A stretch of 64,000 bases of DNA from Candidatus Cloacimonetes bacterium HGW-Cloacimonetes-3 (GCA_002840645.1 PHBO01000009.1:1-64000); one strand, 5' to 3'. Numbered from the stretch's first letter, positions 25,785-34,865 are shown. The notes: a model not told the origin generated them from the letters alone. A program made the numbers and translations.

Positions 25785-26822
25785 TTAGTCCTCGATTCTT
25801 TTAATAAGCACCTGGCGATAACGATCCAGATCATCCAATACTTTGCCGGCACCCTTCACCACGCATTCCAGCGGATCGGGAACCACATGCACAGGTAAAT
25901 CCACTGTTCTGCGAATCCTTTCGTCCAAGCCCTTTAACAAAGCTCCGCCACCGGTGAGGAATATGCCCCGTTCGGCGATGTCTGCGGATAGCTCCGGTGC
26001 GGTTCGTTCGAACAAACGCTTAATCGCATCTATCATGGCGGTTACTGTTTCGGAGATTGCTTCGCGGATTTCTTCGGAGGATATCTTTATCGTCACCGGA
26101 TATCCGGAGACAATATCACGTCCGCGCACATCCATGGTAAGCTCTTGTTTCAGGGGATATGCGCTGCCAATGGTTATCTTTATCTTTTCGGCGGTTTGCA
26201 AACCCACGTGCAGGTTGTTTTTCTTGCGCAGGTAACTGATGATATCCACATCAATTTTATCTCCACCTACCCGGATGGAATTGTGTACTACGATGTGGGA
26301 GAGGGAGATAACGGCAATTTCACTGGTTCCGCCCCCGATATCCATCACCATGTTACCAAATGCCTGGTCTATGGGCAAATCCGCCCCGATTGCTGCCGCA
26401 ACAGGCTCTGAAATAAGGTAAACTTCGCGGGAGCCGGCATGCAGGGCACTGTCGCGCACGGCTCGCTTCTCTACTTCTGTGATGCCCGATGGCACGCACA
26501 CAATAACTCTGGGACGCACTAACAAACGCTTCTTCTGCGCTCGCAGGATAAGGTTGCGCAGCATAAGCTCGGTTACCTGAAAATCTGCGATCACACCATC
26601 TTTCAGGGGCTTGATAACGCGAACTTCATCCGGGTTTTTACCCAGCATCACTTTCGCCTGCATCCCGATGGCAATTATTTTCTTGCTGTCCGTGGAAACA
26701 GCCACCACAGAGGGTTCGTCAATTACAATGCCGCCATTCTTTTTGTAAACAAGGGTGTTGGCGGTGCCAAGATCAATAGCGATGTCATTTGCCATCATGC
26801 CGAAAAAGTCAAATATGGACAT
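25785..26822 (-). CDS. mreB: Actin-like cell-shape protein MreB
   Basis: MreB is the bacterial actin that guides elongation. The 345-residue protein has phosphate 1 motif IDLGTANTLVY, phosphate 2 MDIGGGTSEIAV and adenosine motif LTGGGALLKGL. AGAGG precedes the ATG at good spacing. It is the first gene of mreB-mreC-cofE-like-mreD-mrdA-rodA-lipoprotein-dtd, so the promoter lies in the 536-bp region upstream. Confidence 0.97.
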   Translation of the reverse strand: MSIFDFFGMMANDIAIDLGTANTLVYKKNGGIVIDEPSVVAVSTDSKKIIAIGMQAKVMLGKNPDEVRVIKPLKDGVIADFQVTELMLRNLILRAQKKRLLVRPRVIVCVPSGITEVEKRAVRDSALHAGSREVYLISEPVAAAIGADLPIDQAFGNMVMDIGGGTSEIAVISLSHIVVHNSIRVGGDKIDVDIISYLRKKNNLHVGLQTAEKIKITIGSAYPLKQELTMDVRGRDIVSGYPVTIKISSEEIREAISETVTAMIDAIKRLFERTAPELSADIAERGIFLTGGGALLKGLDERIRRTVDLPVHVVPDPLECVVKGAGKVLDDLDRYRQVLIKRIED

Positions 26823-26956
26823 TTAAAACCTCTTTATTATCTGCCGATGCAGGTTAAATCTATATTAGTTACAAAAATACCAGTTTAGCACATCCTTTTT
26901 TATTGCTCTCAAGATGTCAAGAAAAAAGGGACTTATCACTTTTGGAAACATGCCTA

Positions 26957-27011
26957 CATAGTAGTGTGGGGGACAGATTTGGAATTTTGGGACAGATTTT
27001 GGATTTATTTT
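26957..27011 (-). repeat. 55-bp dispersed element (copy 2, inverted relative to 821-875)
   Basis: The reverse complement matches 821-875 at 50 of 55 positions with identical ends (AAAATAAATCCAAAATCTGTCCC and CTGTCCCCCACACTACTATG overlapping halves). The five mismatches are contiguous in the centre. Confidence 0.75.
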
Positions 27012-27071
27012 CGAAACTGGGAGTAAATATGCAGATTTCTGTTTAACACAGAGAAAAACAGAGCTTGCCCG

Positions 27072-27097
27072 TAGGGGCGTTCGGTTGAACGCCCCTA
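27072..27097. repeat. Perfect 11-bp hairpin with GGTT loop
   Basis: TAGGGGCGTTC pairs perfectly with GAACGCCCCTA around a 4-nt loop. It is followed by AAGGATTTCC rather than a U-tract, so it is more likely a palindromic repeat than a terminator. Confidence 0.7.
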
Positions 27098-27358
27098 AAG
27101 GATTTCCTTTCAACACAGAGAAAGGCAGAGCTTGGCAGAGAAAAGCAGAGGGATTTTAACAAAGAGGAAAAGAGTAAAGAGCCACTCCTCCGTCAAGTTT
27201 GTTGGCAAGTTATGCAATTTTAAAGAATATTTATTGACACAATAATCGCTATAGTATCTGTTGTTTATAGCCATAGGGTCAAGATATAGAGTGTATTAGC
27301 GTTGGTTATCCCATAATCAACATAAGAGCTAAACCGCAATACAAGATTAGGAGAAAAC

Positions 27359-28108
27359 ATGAAAACAAGAGCAATCATCTTCCTCCTGATGATGTTGATG
27401 GCTTTTACCGCCATCTATGCAAGCGAGGATCCCACCGAAAATGAGGTGCATGTACGTAAAACAAGGGAGCTGAAAAACCTGTCCGAAAGGTTCAAAGCAG
27501 AAACAGGATTTACAGGTGAAATCCAGTATAACTATGAACAAATGTGCTTAGGGGTATTGGAGGGTAAGTTCTCTGGTATTACGATAACCAGCACAGCGGA
27601 CACCACAGCTTACAGAACTGCGTTTAATATGATACTGGACAGAGTACTACCTTATTCAAAGGCTACAAAAAGTAAATTGTATATGAGTAAGATTACAAGT
27701 ATCTGGGGAGATATAGATACTAAATACTACCAAATCGCAAATGGTTACAATATTGAAGGGGCGGGTTCAATAAAAATAGGATATGATTCCGGACGCAATA
27801 GATTTGTAGTTAGCGATAGCGCCGTGGAGATTCCGCAAATAAATGCGAATGAATTGATAACAAAAGATAGAGCAGAGGAAATAGCTCTTCTTGACAAGAA
27901 CGATGCAAGATATCGCAAAGCAAAAGTGAAATCAACGTTCTACACAAACATGGGTTCGGAAACATATTATCTGGCATACCTTGTTTGCGTTAGTGACGAT
28001 TCAAATCCAATATTCGGTGATTTTACATACTACATTGACGCACTAAATGGTACGATTGTTACTAAACATCGTGCTAATCATATTAATTCTAATCAACATA
28101 AGAGCTAA
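27359..28108 (+). CDS. Secreted protease-propeptide-like (FTP/PepSY) protein, single module
   Basis: The 249-residue protein has a signal peptide (MKTRAIIFLLMMLMAFTAIYAS) and one module at about 30-240. Within it, YYQIANGYNIEGAG resembles the FTP domain of thermolysin-type propeptides, and LAYLVCV...FTYYIDALNGTIV resembles the following PepSY-like strand pair ending in V-D-A-x-[TN]-G. There is no HExxH and no peptidase domain, so this is a propeptide fold without its enzyme. AGGAG lies 7 nt before the ATG. The last residues (NQHKS and stop) arise from a repeated copy of the gene's own leader, showing a tandem duplication with 28135-29550. Base composition is AT-rich relative to neighbours. 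Inhibitor or chaperone function is inference. Confidence 0.8.
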   Translation: MKTRAIIFLLMMLMAFTAIYASEDPTENEVHVRKTRELKNLSERFKAETGFTGEIQYNYEQMCLGVLEGKFSGITITSTADTTAYRTAFNMILDRVLPYSKATKSKLYMSKITSIWGDIDTKYYQIANGYNIEGAGSIKIGYDSGRNRFVVSDSAVEIPQINANELITKDRAEEIALLDKNDARYRKAKVKSTFYTNMGSETYYLAYLVCVSDDSNPIFGDFTYYIDALNGTIVTKHRANHINSNQHKS

Positions 28109-28134
28109 ACCTCAATACAAGATTAGGAGAAAAC

Positions 28135-29550
28135 ATGAAAACAAGAGTAATCATCTTCCTCCTGATGATGTTGATGGCTCTTTCTGCCATCTATGCAAGC
28201 GAGGATCCCACCGAAAATGAGGTGTATGTACGTAAAACAAGGGAACTGAAAGCCCTTGAACAAAGATTCAAGGAAGAGACTGGATTTTCTGGAAACATCA
28301 CTTATAGATATGAAGATACTAAGTTATCACAATTCCGGGGAAAGTTCTCAGATACTAATGTATCAGCACCACAAGATACTACATTCATGGGAAATGTGTT
28401 TGATGCAATACTGACAAAAATGATGCCCTATATTTATGCAAAAGGTGACCAGCTAACTAAAACAAGTATTAAAAGTAGCGCAAGGCAAATAACTCGGTTT
28501 TATGAACAAACGGTTAATGGCTATAGTATTTCAGGTGGATCACAGCTTTCTATTGCATATAATCCTGAATTAGATAAATTCACTATCACGGATTCGACAA
28601 AAGATATCTCTAATGATCCTATCCCGATAATTATCAGTAAGGAGATGGCTTCACATGTGTTAATCAAAGAATACCAACAATCTGCGGTTTACGATAAGGA
28701 CAAGGCAAGATATAAACAGGGTCCATTTATATCTTATGCTTCTATGTCAGATGAGGGTCATGCACAGCCATATCGACTGTACTGGTCAATGTCCTTTTGG
28801 GATGTTAGCTTTTACGTAGATGTTCAAAATGGGGAGATTTATCATCGTGAGAATCCCGCATTTAGTGCGGAGTACCAGCGCAAGAGCAGAGAATTGAAAG
28901 CACTTTCCGAAAGGTTCAAAGCCGATACGGGATTTGTCGGAATAATCGACTACAACTATAATGAGATGCGCCTTCAATCATTTGATGGGGTTTTTTCCGA
29001 TATCAAGATAGTAGCAGCAGAGGATACACTTGCCTTAAGACCGGCTTTTGATACTATACTCACTAAGTTGCTACCCTTCTCTATGGCACCAAGAGACCAG
29101 TTAGTGAAGAGTTCCATTGGAAGAAAAGGCTCTGCTTATGCAACTGATTATGTCCAAATCGCAAACGGTTATAAAGTTGAAGGTGCTGGCTTCATATCTA
29201 TAAGATATTTTCCAGAAACCAAGAAATTCTCAATCGGTAATTCTGCCGTTGATATCCCTCAAGAACCTATAGGTATCATTATCTCCGAAGAAGCGGCATT
29301 TACTATTGCACGAACAGCATTCGAACAAACGGGATTATGCAACGAGTTTACACCTATACACAGAAGCAGAACAGTTTTACTCTATAAATCAAGACAGCTA
29401 AACGGACAATATTTACCGTATAAGTTGTATTGGAGAGTATCATTTCCCAGTATTAGCTATTATGTTGACGTGGAAACATCCGAATTCTTTAGTGAGCGAT
29501 ACGTCATAAATGATCAGCAAACTTATACTGTTAATAAGTCAATTGATTAG
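28135..29550 (+). CDS. Secreted protease-propeptide-like (FTP/PepSY) protein, two modules
   Basis: This 471-residue paralogue of the preceding gene shares its leader, ribosome site and first ~45 codons almost unchanged. Module A spans about 30-245 and module B about 250-460; each starts with RK[TS]RELKAL..RFK..TGF and ends with a YRLYW or YKLYW strand followed by F-Y-V-D-V-x-[NT]. The FTP-like NGY.[IV].G.[GS] motif occurs once per module. Modules A and B and the single module of 27359 are diverged, so the internal duplication is older than the leader duplication. No catalytic peptidase domain is present. Confidence 0.8.
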   Translation: MKTRVIIFLLMMLMALSAIYASEDPTENEVYVRKTRELKALEQRFKEETGFSGNITYRYEDTKLSQFRGKFSDTNVSAPQDTTFMGNVFDAILTKMMPYIYAKGDQLTKTSIKSSARQITRFYEQTVNGYSISGGSQLSIAYNPELDKFTITDSTKDISNDPIPIIISKEMASHVLIKEYQQSAVYDKDKARYKQGPFISYASMSDEGHAQPYRLYWSMSFWDVSFYVDVQNGEIYHRENPAFSAEYQRKSRELKALSERFKADTGFVGIIDYNYNEMRLQSFDGVFSDIKIVAAEDTLALRPAFDTILTKLLPFSMAPRDQLVKSSIGRKGSAYATDYVQIANGYKVEGAGFISIRYFPETKKFSIGNSAVDIPQEPIGIIISEEAAFTIARTAFEQTGLCNEFTPIHRSRTVLLYKSRQLNGQYLPYKLYWRVSFPSISYYVDVETSEFFSERYVINDQQTYTVNKSID

Positions 29551-29620
29551 TATCGGCATAAGCCTCGAACTTAGTTCTGAGGCATTATTTAAAAGTATCT
29601 GGAAGTTTGCACACGGAAGA

Positions 29621-29769
29621 GTTCCACTAAGCTATTTTCTCTCTTCATCTCTTTAGCTCTTTTACTCTTTTACTCTTTGTTAGTATTCTTCTCTTAGACT
29701 TATAGTTACATCAACAACAAAATATGTTCGCGGCTTTTAAGCGGATATTTTGGGCGGATCGGCGTCCAC
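29621..29769 (+). repeat. ~149-bp direct repeat, copy 1 (left of subtilase)
   Basis: This segment matches 34725-34865 in the same orientation. Differences are an 8-nt length change in the CTTTTACT tract and a few substitutions. The most conserved part is the final 60 nt, through AAATATGTTCGCGGC and the GGGCGGATCGGCGTCCAC end. The two copies bracket about 4.95 kb containing the subtilase gene. Confidence 0.85.
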
Positions 29770-29771
29770 CC

Positions 29772-29812
29772 CTCCTTGCTCCAATTGCTTATGCATTACG
29801 CAATTGAGACAA
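29772..29812. repeat. Palindromic interspersed repeat, short copy
   Basis: CCTTGCTCCAATTGCTTATGCA here matches the reverse complement of 56993-57014, and CAATTGC (29782-29788) pairs with GCAATTG (29800-29806). It lacks the long GAAATACG core of the other copies and may be a truncated member. Confidence 0.6.
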
Positions 29813-30191
29813 GAAAAATGGCATTTCAGTCTCAAAAACCTGAATGTGTCGCACGTATATATGTAGAGGGAGTGTTCACCAGTAAGTTGGAGTGCTTATC
29901 TATTACCGCAGCAGATACAGGTTGCATCAAGGCGTATTTTTTACATGTTTGTGTTTGCGCCTGAGAAATAAGCGTTTATCTTTTGATCTATACGTGTTTA
30001 GATAATTTGAAAATAGCGTGATACCGGGAGTCCTTAAAACTTGCGATTTGAAATTTCACTTGATACATCGTAAACAGAGAGACGATCTAAGCAGCTCTTT
30101 ATCCTGCAAGTTTTCATGGGCATGTATTTTTTAAGTAAACTCAGTTGTTATTATATAGCTGGGTTGTTTGTCATTGTGTATAGGGCAGGGG

Positions 30192-30220
30192 AAAGCCATT
30201 CCAGCCCTTCTGGCTTTTTT
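30192..30220 (+). terminator. Intrinsic-terminator-like hairpin of an unidentified transcript
   Basis: AAAGCCA pairs with TGGCTTT around a 12-nt loop, and the stem runs into six T residues. It lies 640 bp beyond the stop of the propeptide-like gene, too far to be its obvious terminator, so it may end an unrecognised small RNA. Confidence 0.6.
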
Positions 30221-30546
30221 GATATAGGTAGGAAGTTATTGATTCATGCTTAAAATATCCTATCCTCTACTATTGCATTTGTTAGCTTCGGGGCAACTCG
30301 TGCTCATTCAGCAAGCTATAAATCACCTATCTGCATCCGGGAACTATCCTACTTGGCAAAAACTGCATCATAAGCTTGAGCGTCGCACATTATCAGAACG
30401 CCACAATCTCTGCCTTTGTCTTGGGTCTTTGCCGCACGCGTCCAAACCGTCGATCCCCGACTTAAGCTATTCATCATTTAAGGAGAATCGCCTATAATCA
30501 CAATCTAAACATTAGAAGAAAGCATCACAAGGAGATAATAACAGAT

Positions 30547-33500
30547 ATGAATTACTTGAAAATACTCTTGATTGCCCTCACGCTTCTTTTTAGCGTGATC
30601 ACATTGACGGCTGAAGTGCGCTTCGGTGAACGTCCCTTTATTGACATCTATAAAGTGCCTGACAGTGCCATCCAGCCTGGTCACATCAGAATCAAACTCA
30701 ACGAAAAGTATTCCGGGCAGACCGCTGCCATGCTTGGGAGCGATGGACTTGTGATGAGCTTTGGTATTGAAGATCTGGATGCCAAAAATGTGGAGTTTGG
30801 AGTAAGCAAAATCATTCCGGTATTCGGGGACCCTTCAAAAAATATCAAATACGTCTGGCGGCATATCCAATGGGGTCTAAACTTATGGTTTGATCTGGAG
30901 TTTGACAGCATGCGGGACATCCGGGACATCGTAATGGACTACCGCAGCCTGACAGAAACAGTCCAATGGGCTGAGCCGGAATATGTGAAAACCTTGCTCA
31001 GTTTTAACCAGGATGAGCTTGCCGGCAGCCTGGACAACCTAAGCCGCTGGACGCCAAATGATCCACGCTTTGGTGAACAGTGGCATTATCACAATACCGG
31101 TCAGAGAGGCGGAACAGTGGATGCGGACATCGACCTCCCTGAAGCCTGGGAGATAGAGAAAGGGCATCCGGATGTGATCGTGCAGGTAAACGACGGCGGT
31201 ATCCAAACCAACCATCCTGACCTGAGCGGCAACCTCTGGATCAACACCGGAGAAATCGCTGGTAACGGCATTGACGATGATAACAATGGCTTCATAGATG
31301 ATATCTATGGCTACAATTTTGTGATAGGTGTTGGTGACATCTACCCTCATTCCCACGGCACTCATGTTGCTGGAACCATAGCAGCCAGATCAAACAATTC
31401 CACAGGCGTAACCGGTATTGCAGGTGGCAGCGGCACTACCCCCGGAGTGAAATTGATGTCCACCCAAGTTTACACCACTTTCGATAGCGGGGGTTGGGAA
31501 AACGCTATCACTTACGCAGCCGACAATGGTGCAGCAATCTCCCAGAACAGTTGGGGCTGGGAAATTCCTGGAGCTTATGAGCAAGCCATTTTGGATGCCA
31601 TAGATTATTTCAACACCAATGGTGGCGGTGCCGTAATGAACGGCGGGATAACCATCTGTGCCGCGAGCAATGAAAACTCCTCAGGACAATATTATCCTGG
31701 CTGTTATAGCGGCTGTTTTGCTGTGACTGCAAGCAACCAAGATGATATGAAAGCCTCGTATTCAAACTATGATACTTGGGTGGATGTGTCTGCTCCCGGT
31801 GGCGAAACAGGAAACACGGCATTAGAAGGAATTTTAAGCACGGATATTGAAGGTGAATACAGCTTCAAAGAAGGAACCTCAATGGCTTGCCCCCACGTTT
31901 CAGGCGTTGCAGCTCTGGTGCTTTCTTATGCCCATCGCCATGGCATAACGCTTACTAACACAGAACTGGCTAACATTATCCGCAATACCACAGACAACCA
32001 TTATGGGGTGAATTCCACCTACCTGGGTATGTTGGGAACGGGACGTATCAATGCTTATTCCGCACTCATGGCAGCAGACCCCACCCGGCCAATTTGCACT
32101 ATCACGAGTCCAAATGGCGGGCAAATCTTCGCTACCAATAGCAGCATAACAGTAAACGTAAATGCTACAGATTCCGGTGGCTATGTTAGCAGTGTGGCAT
32201 TCTACCTTGATGGGGTCTTGAAATCCACCGATACTATTGCACCCTATTCCTGGCTCTGGGACAGCAGCGGCGAAATTCGTGGTAACCACATAATCAAAGT
32301 AATTGCCACAAATAATGCCGGGCACACTGCGGATCGCTCCGTTATGGTTACTTTGCTTGCCCCTGCGGACGAAGGATTTGAGGCTGGGCATTTTGCTATC
32401 TATCCTTGGGTAAATAACAGTTTGATCCCCTGGACAATTCAGACTGCTGAGCTTTATACTGGCAGCTATGCCGCCAAATCAGGAGCACCGGGTGCCAGCA
32501 GTTCTTCCATCCTCAGCTTGCCGCTTGAGATCAGCAGCTCCGGAAGCATCAGTTTCTATTATAAGGTATCCTCTGAATCAAACTACGACTATCTCAGGTT
32601 CTATATCGATGACGTTCAAATGGGCGAATGGTCAGGAGAAAGGGGTTGGTCTGCAGCGAGCTATCCTGTTAGTTCTGGCTCACACAACTTCAAATGGACA
32701 TATATGAAGAACAGCCAGGGGAATAGCGGCAGCGACTGTGCCTGGTTGGATCACATCGTTTTTCCTCCCTTGGTAACGTATTTCGCTCCACCTCAGAATT
32801 TACTTGCGGTTGCCGGCAATGGCTTGGTGAATCTTACTTGGGAAGCTCCAGCTGTGGGAACTCCTACAGCATATAGTATCTACCGGGATGATGCTCCGTT
32901 AACAACAGTTATCGGTCTAAATCATTCCGATACCAGCGTGGTGAACAACAACACATACAGCTACTATGTGCGTGCGCAGTATGCAGGGGGACAGAGCGAT
33001 CCTTCACAGACGGTCACAGCTTTCCCTACAAATATGTTTAGCACCGTGATCATGATTGGAGAGGGAACCCAGAGCCAGCAATATCCCATTTATAGAGGAA
33101 ATACTTACTCCAACCACGAAGCCATCTATCTGGCTTCCCAGATAGGCACACCGTGTACGATCAAATCCATAGGCTATGAAAAAAGGTCTGGAACGGATCT
33201 TACTACCATCGGTGCAGTATCAATTTATCTGAAACATACCGAAGCATCTACGCTGGCCAATGGGGATTACAGTACAGAAGGATATACCCTCGTGTATAGC
33301 GGAACCTTCCCAAACACGGCTACATCAGGCTGGATGGAAGTGGAGCTGGATACCCTCTTTGAGTATAATGGCAGCTCAAACCTTGCTTTGCTACTAACCA
33401 AAGGCTCTCAAGAAGCTTTGGCATTCTACTATCCACTTTGGTCATACTCAACCACTGCCAGCCCCCAAGCCCGGCAGTATAATAATCACCGATCTCAGCC

Positions 33501-34638
33501 GGTGCTACTATATGCCAGCAATAATCTGCCGAATCTGAAACTGCAAGCCTATGTGGCTGAGGGAATCCTTTATCCGGCCTTGAACCTAAGTGCCGCTGCC
33601 GGAGATGGATTTGTTTCCCTCTCCTGGGAGGCTCCCTTCACGGGCACACCCACAGCCTATAAAATATATCGGGATGATTCGCTATTGACCACGGTCGCAG
33701 GCCTAAGTTATATTGATAATGCCGTAGTCAACGGAACGAGCTATGGCTACTATGTAGTAGCTTCCTATTCCGGAGATGATGCTGATCCCACAGACACAGT
33801 CTATGCTACGCCAAATGTAATCAGTACATTCATCATCGGTGAAGGGACATCGAGCAGCGGATCCGAAGAGGGCTGTCCGATCAACGTATATTACGGGAGC
33901 TTGCACGGACAAGCTGTTTACACTGCTGCCGAACTCAATGCCAGGGGTGTTTTTGGCCCCATAGACATTACCGAGCTGGGCTTTTACGTGACTGGCCTGC
34001 CCACGAAGGCAATGCCAAACTACCTTATCCGCATGAAACACACCACCGCCGAGAACGTAGCTAATTGGGTGGACGCTACAAACCTGCTTACGGTCTGGAC
34101 TTCTTTATCATACCAGCCCACGCAAACAGGCTGGAATATGCTGAGCCTGCAAACTCCCTTCAATTGGAATGGGACAGATAACTTGTTGGTCGATACTGCT
34201 TTTAGCCTGATCGGATCATGGTCATCTACTGGCACAGTCCAATATACATCAGTTACAAATGGATACCGATATGTGCGCAGTGATTCGTATGACAAAACCG
34301 ATGCCTTTACTGGAGGTGAGACTTCCTTTTCCCGTCCCAATATCAAATTGGGCATAAGTGTAGGGGGAGGAGAAGTGAACCCCGTTTCAGACCTCAGCAT
34401 CACACAGGTGGGCGCAACTATTGTTTTGAGCTGGACTGCTGTTCCCGGAGCAGATTGGTATAATATCTACTCCAGTCAGGATCCCTATAGTGGATTTACC
34501 TTTCTGGGCATAGTAACTACCGCTGGGGCGAGCTTTCCTCTTTCCATACTGCCTGTAAACAAGGCATTCTTAAGAGTAACTACCGGCACAGGTCCTTTAC
34601 CCAGAGGAACTATTCTTTCAGTAACACCGGCTAATTGA
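30547..34638 (+). CDS. Giant secreted subtilisin-like serine protease (S8)
   Basis: This 1363-residue exported protease has a signal peptide (about 1-22) and an N-terminal prodomain-like region to about 165. In the S8 catalytic domain (about 175-515), Asp216 is in VNDGGIQ (usually D-[ST]-G), His270 in HSHGTHVAG and Ser445 in GTSMACPHVSG. Downstream are an Ig-like domain (about 517-610), a jelly roll with ISFYYKVSSES (about 615-740), two FN3 modules each followed by a beta-sandwich ending in an L-x-L pattern, and a C-terminal FN3-like module from about 1278. It probably digests extracellular protein. It lies between long direct repeats and has a strong terminator right after the stop. Confidence 0.93.
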   Translation: MNYLKILLIALTLLFSVITLTAEVRFGERPFIDIYKVPDSAIQPGHIRIKLNEKYSGQTAAMLGSDGLVMSFGIEDLDAKNVEFGVSKIIPVFGDPSKNIKYVWRHIQWGLNLWFDLEFDSMRDIRDIVMDYRSLTETVQWAEPEYVKTLLSFNQDELAGSLDNLSRWTPNDPRFGEQWHYHNTGQRGGTVDADIDLPEAWEIEKGHPDVIVQVNDGGIQTNHPDLSGNLWINTGEIAGNGIDDDNNGFIDDIYGYNFVIGVGDIYPHSHGTHVAGTIAARSNNSTGVTGIAGGSGTTPGVKLMSTQVYTTFDSGGWENAITYAADNGAAISQNSWGWEIPGAYEQAILDAIDYFNTNGGGAVMNGGITICAASNENSSGQYYPGCYSGCFAVTASNQDDMKASYSNYDTWVDVSAPGGETGNTALEGILSTDIEGEYSFKEGTSMACPHVSGVAALVLSYAHRHGITLTNTELANIIRNTTDNHYGVNSTYLGMLGTGRINAYSALMAADPTRPICTITSPNGGQIFATNSSITVNVNATDSGGYVSSVAFYLDGVLKSTDTIAPYSWLWDSSGEIRGNHIIKVIATNNAGHTADRSVMVTLLAPADEGFEAGHFAIYPWVNNSLIPWTIQTAELYTGSYAAKSGAPGASSSSILSLPLEISSSGSISFYYKVSSESNYDYLRFYIDDVQMGEWSGERGWSAASYPVSSGSHNFKWTYMKNSQGNSGSDCAWLDHIVFPPLVTYFAPPQNLLAVAGNGLVNLTWEAPAVGTPTAYSIYRDDAPLTTVIGLNHSDTSVVNNNTYSYYVRAQYAGGQSDPSQTVTAFPTNMFSTVIMIGEGTQSQQYPIYRGNTYSNHEAIYLASQIGTPCTIKSIGYEKRSGTDLTTIGAVSIYLKHTEASTLANGDYSTEGYTLVYSGTFPNTATSGWMEVELDTLFEYNGSSNLALLLTKGSQEALAFYYPLWSYSTTASPQARQYNNHRSQPVLLYASNNLPNLKLQAYVAEGILYPALNLSAAAGDGFVSLSWEAPFTGTPTAYKIYRDDSLLTTVAGLSYIDNAVVNGTSYGYYVVASYSGDDADPTDTVYATPNVISTFIIGEGTSSSGSEEGCPINVYYGSLHGQAVYTAAELNARGVFGPIDITELGFYVTGLPTKAMPNYLIRMKHTTAENVANWVDATNLLTVWTSLSYQPTQTGWNMLSLQTPFNWNGTDNLLVDTAFSLIGSWSSTGTVQYTSVTNGYRYVRSDSYDKTDAFTGGETSFSRPNIKLGISVGGGEVNPVSDLSITQVGATIVLSWTAVPGADWYNIYSSQDPYSGFTFLGIVTTAGASFPLSILPVNKAFLRVTTGTGPLPRGTILSVTPAN

Positions 34639-34649
34639 CCTATCGTTGC

Positions 34650-34675
34650 AAAACCCCCGGGTTCCCGGGGGTTTT
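34650..34675 (+). terminator. Strong intrinsic terminator of the subtilase gene
   Basis: AAAACCCCCGG pairs perfectly with CCGGGGGTTTT around a GTTC tetraloop, 11 nt after the stop codon. The stem is palindromic enough to act on both strands. Confidence 0.92.
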
Positions 34676-34724
34676 AGCTTCTCCGGCATATTTACAATAA
34701 ATGTAACTCTTGATTCATGATAGG

Positions 34725-34865
34725 GTTCCACTAAGCTATTTTCTCTCTTCATCTCTTTAGCTCTTTTCCTCTTTGTTAGCATTCTTCTCTTAGACTTATA
34801 GTTACATCGCCAACAAAATATGTTCGCGGCTTTTAAGCGGATATTTTGGGCGGATCGGCGTCCAC
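34725..34865 (+). repeat. ~141-bp direct repeat, copy 2 (right of subtilase)
   Basis: This is the right-hand partner of 29621-29769, in the same orientation and ending at the same GGCGTCCAC. Sequences beyond the end of the repeat differ, although each copy is followed by a member of the palindromic repeat family. Confidence 0.85.

Larger units (their letters stand above)
26823..27358. other. Gene-free divergent region with dispersed repeat and hairpin
   Basis: This region separates mreB (minus) from the duplicated secreted-protein pair (plus) and must carry promoters for both. It contains the second copy of the 55-bp element (26957-27011), a perfect hairpin at 27072-27097, and two ACACAGAGAAA.GCAGAGCTT-like purine-rich runs at 27046-27066 and 27113-27150. 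I could not settle on a convincing -35/-10 pair. Confidence 0.6.
29551..30546. other. Large gene-poor region before the subtilase gene
   Basis: This stretch contains direct-repeat copy 1 (29621-29769), a short palindromic relative (29772-29812), about 370 bp of sequence I cannot explain, and a plus-strand terminator-like hairpin (30192-30220). The subtilase leader follows, with AAGGAGATAATAACAGAT before its ATG. An 83-codon frame at 30246-30497 is not convincing. Confidence 0.55.

Noticed and set aside
27202-27255. Promoters upstream of the propeptide-like gene (TTGACA with TATAGT, and a TTGGCA-TTATGCA sigma-54-like site)
   Set aside because: The TTGACA-TATAGT spacer is only 10 nt, and the sigma-54-like GG-GC distance is two bases short. 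Neither meets the required spacing.
30246-30497. An 83-codon open frame between the terminator-like hairpin and the subtilase gene
   Set aside because: It has only a distant GGAAG before the ATG, no recognisable motif, and an unusual His/Leu/Ser-rich composition. Nothing beyond an open frame supports it.
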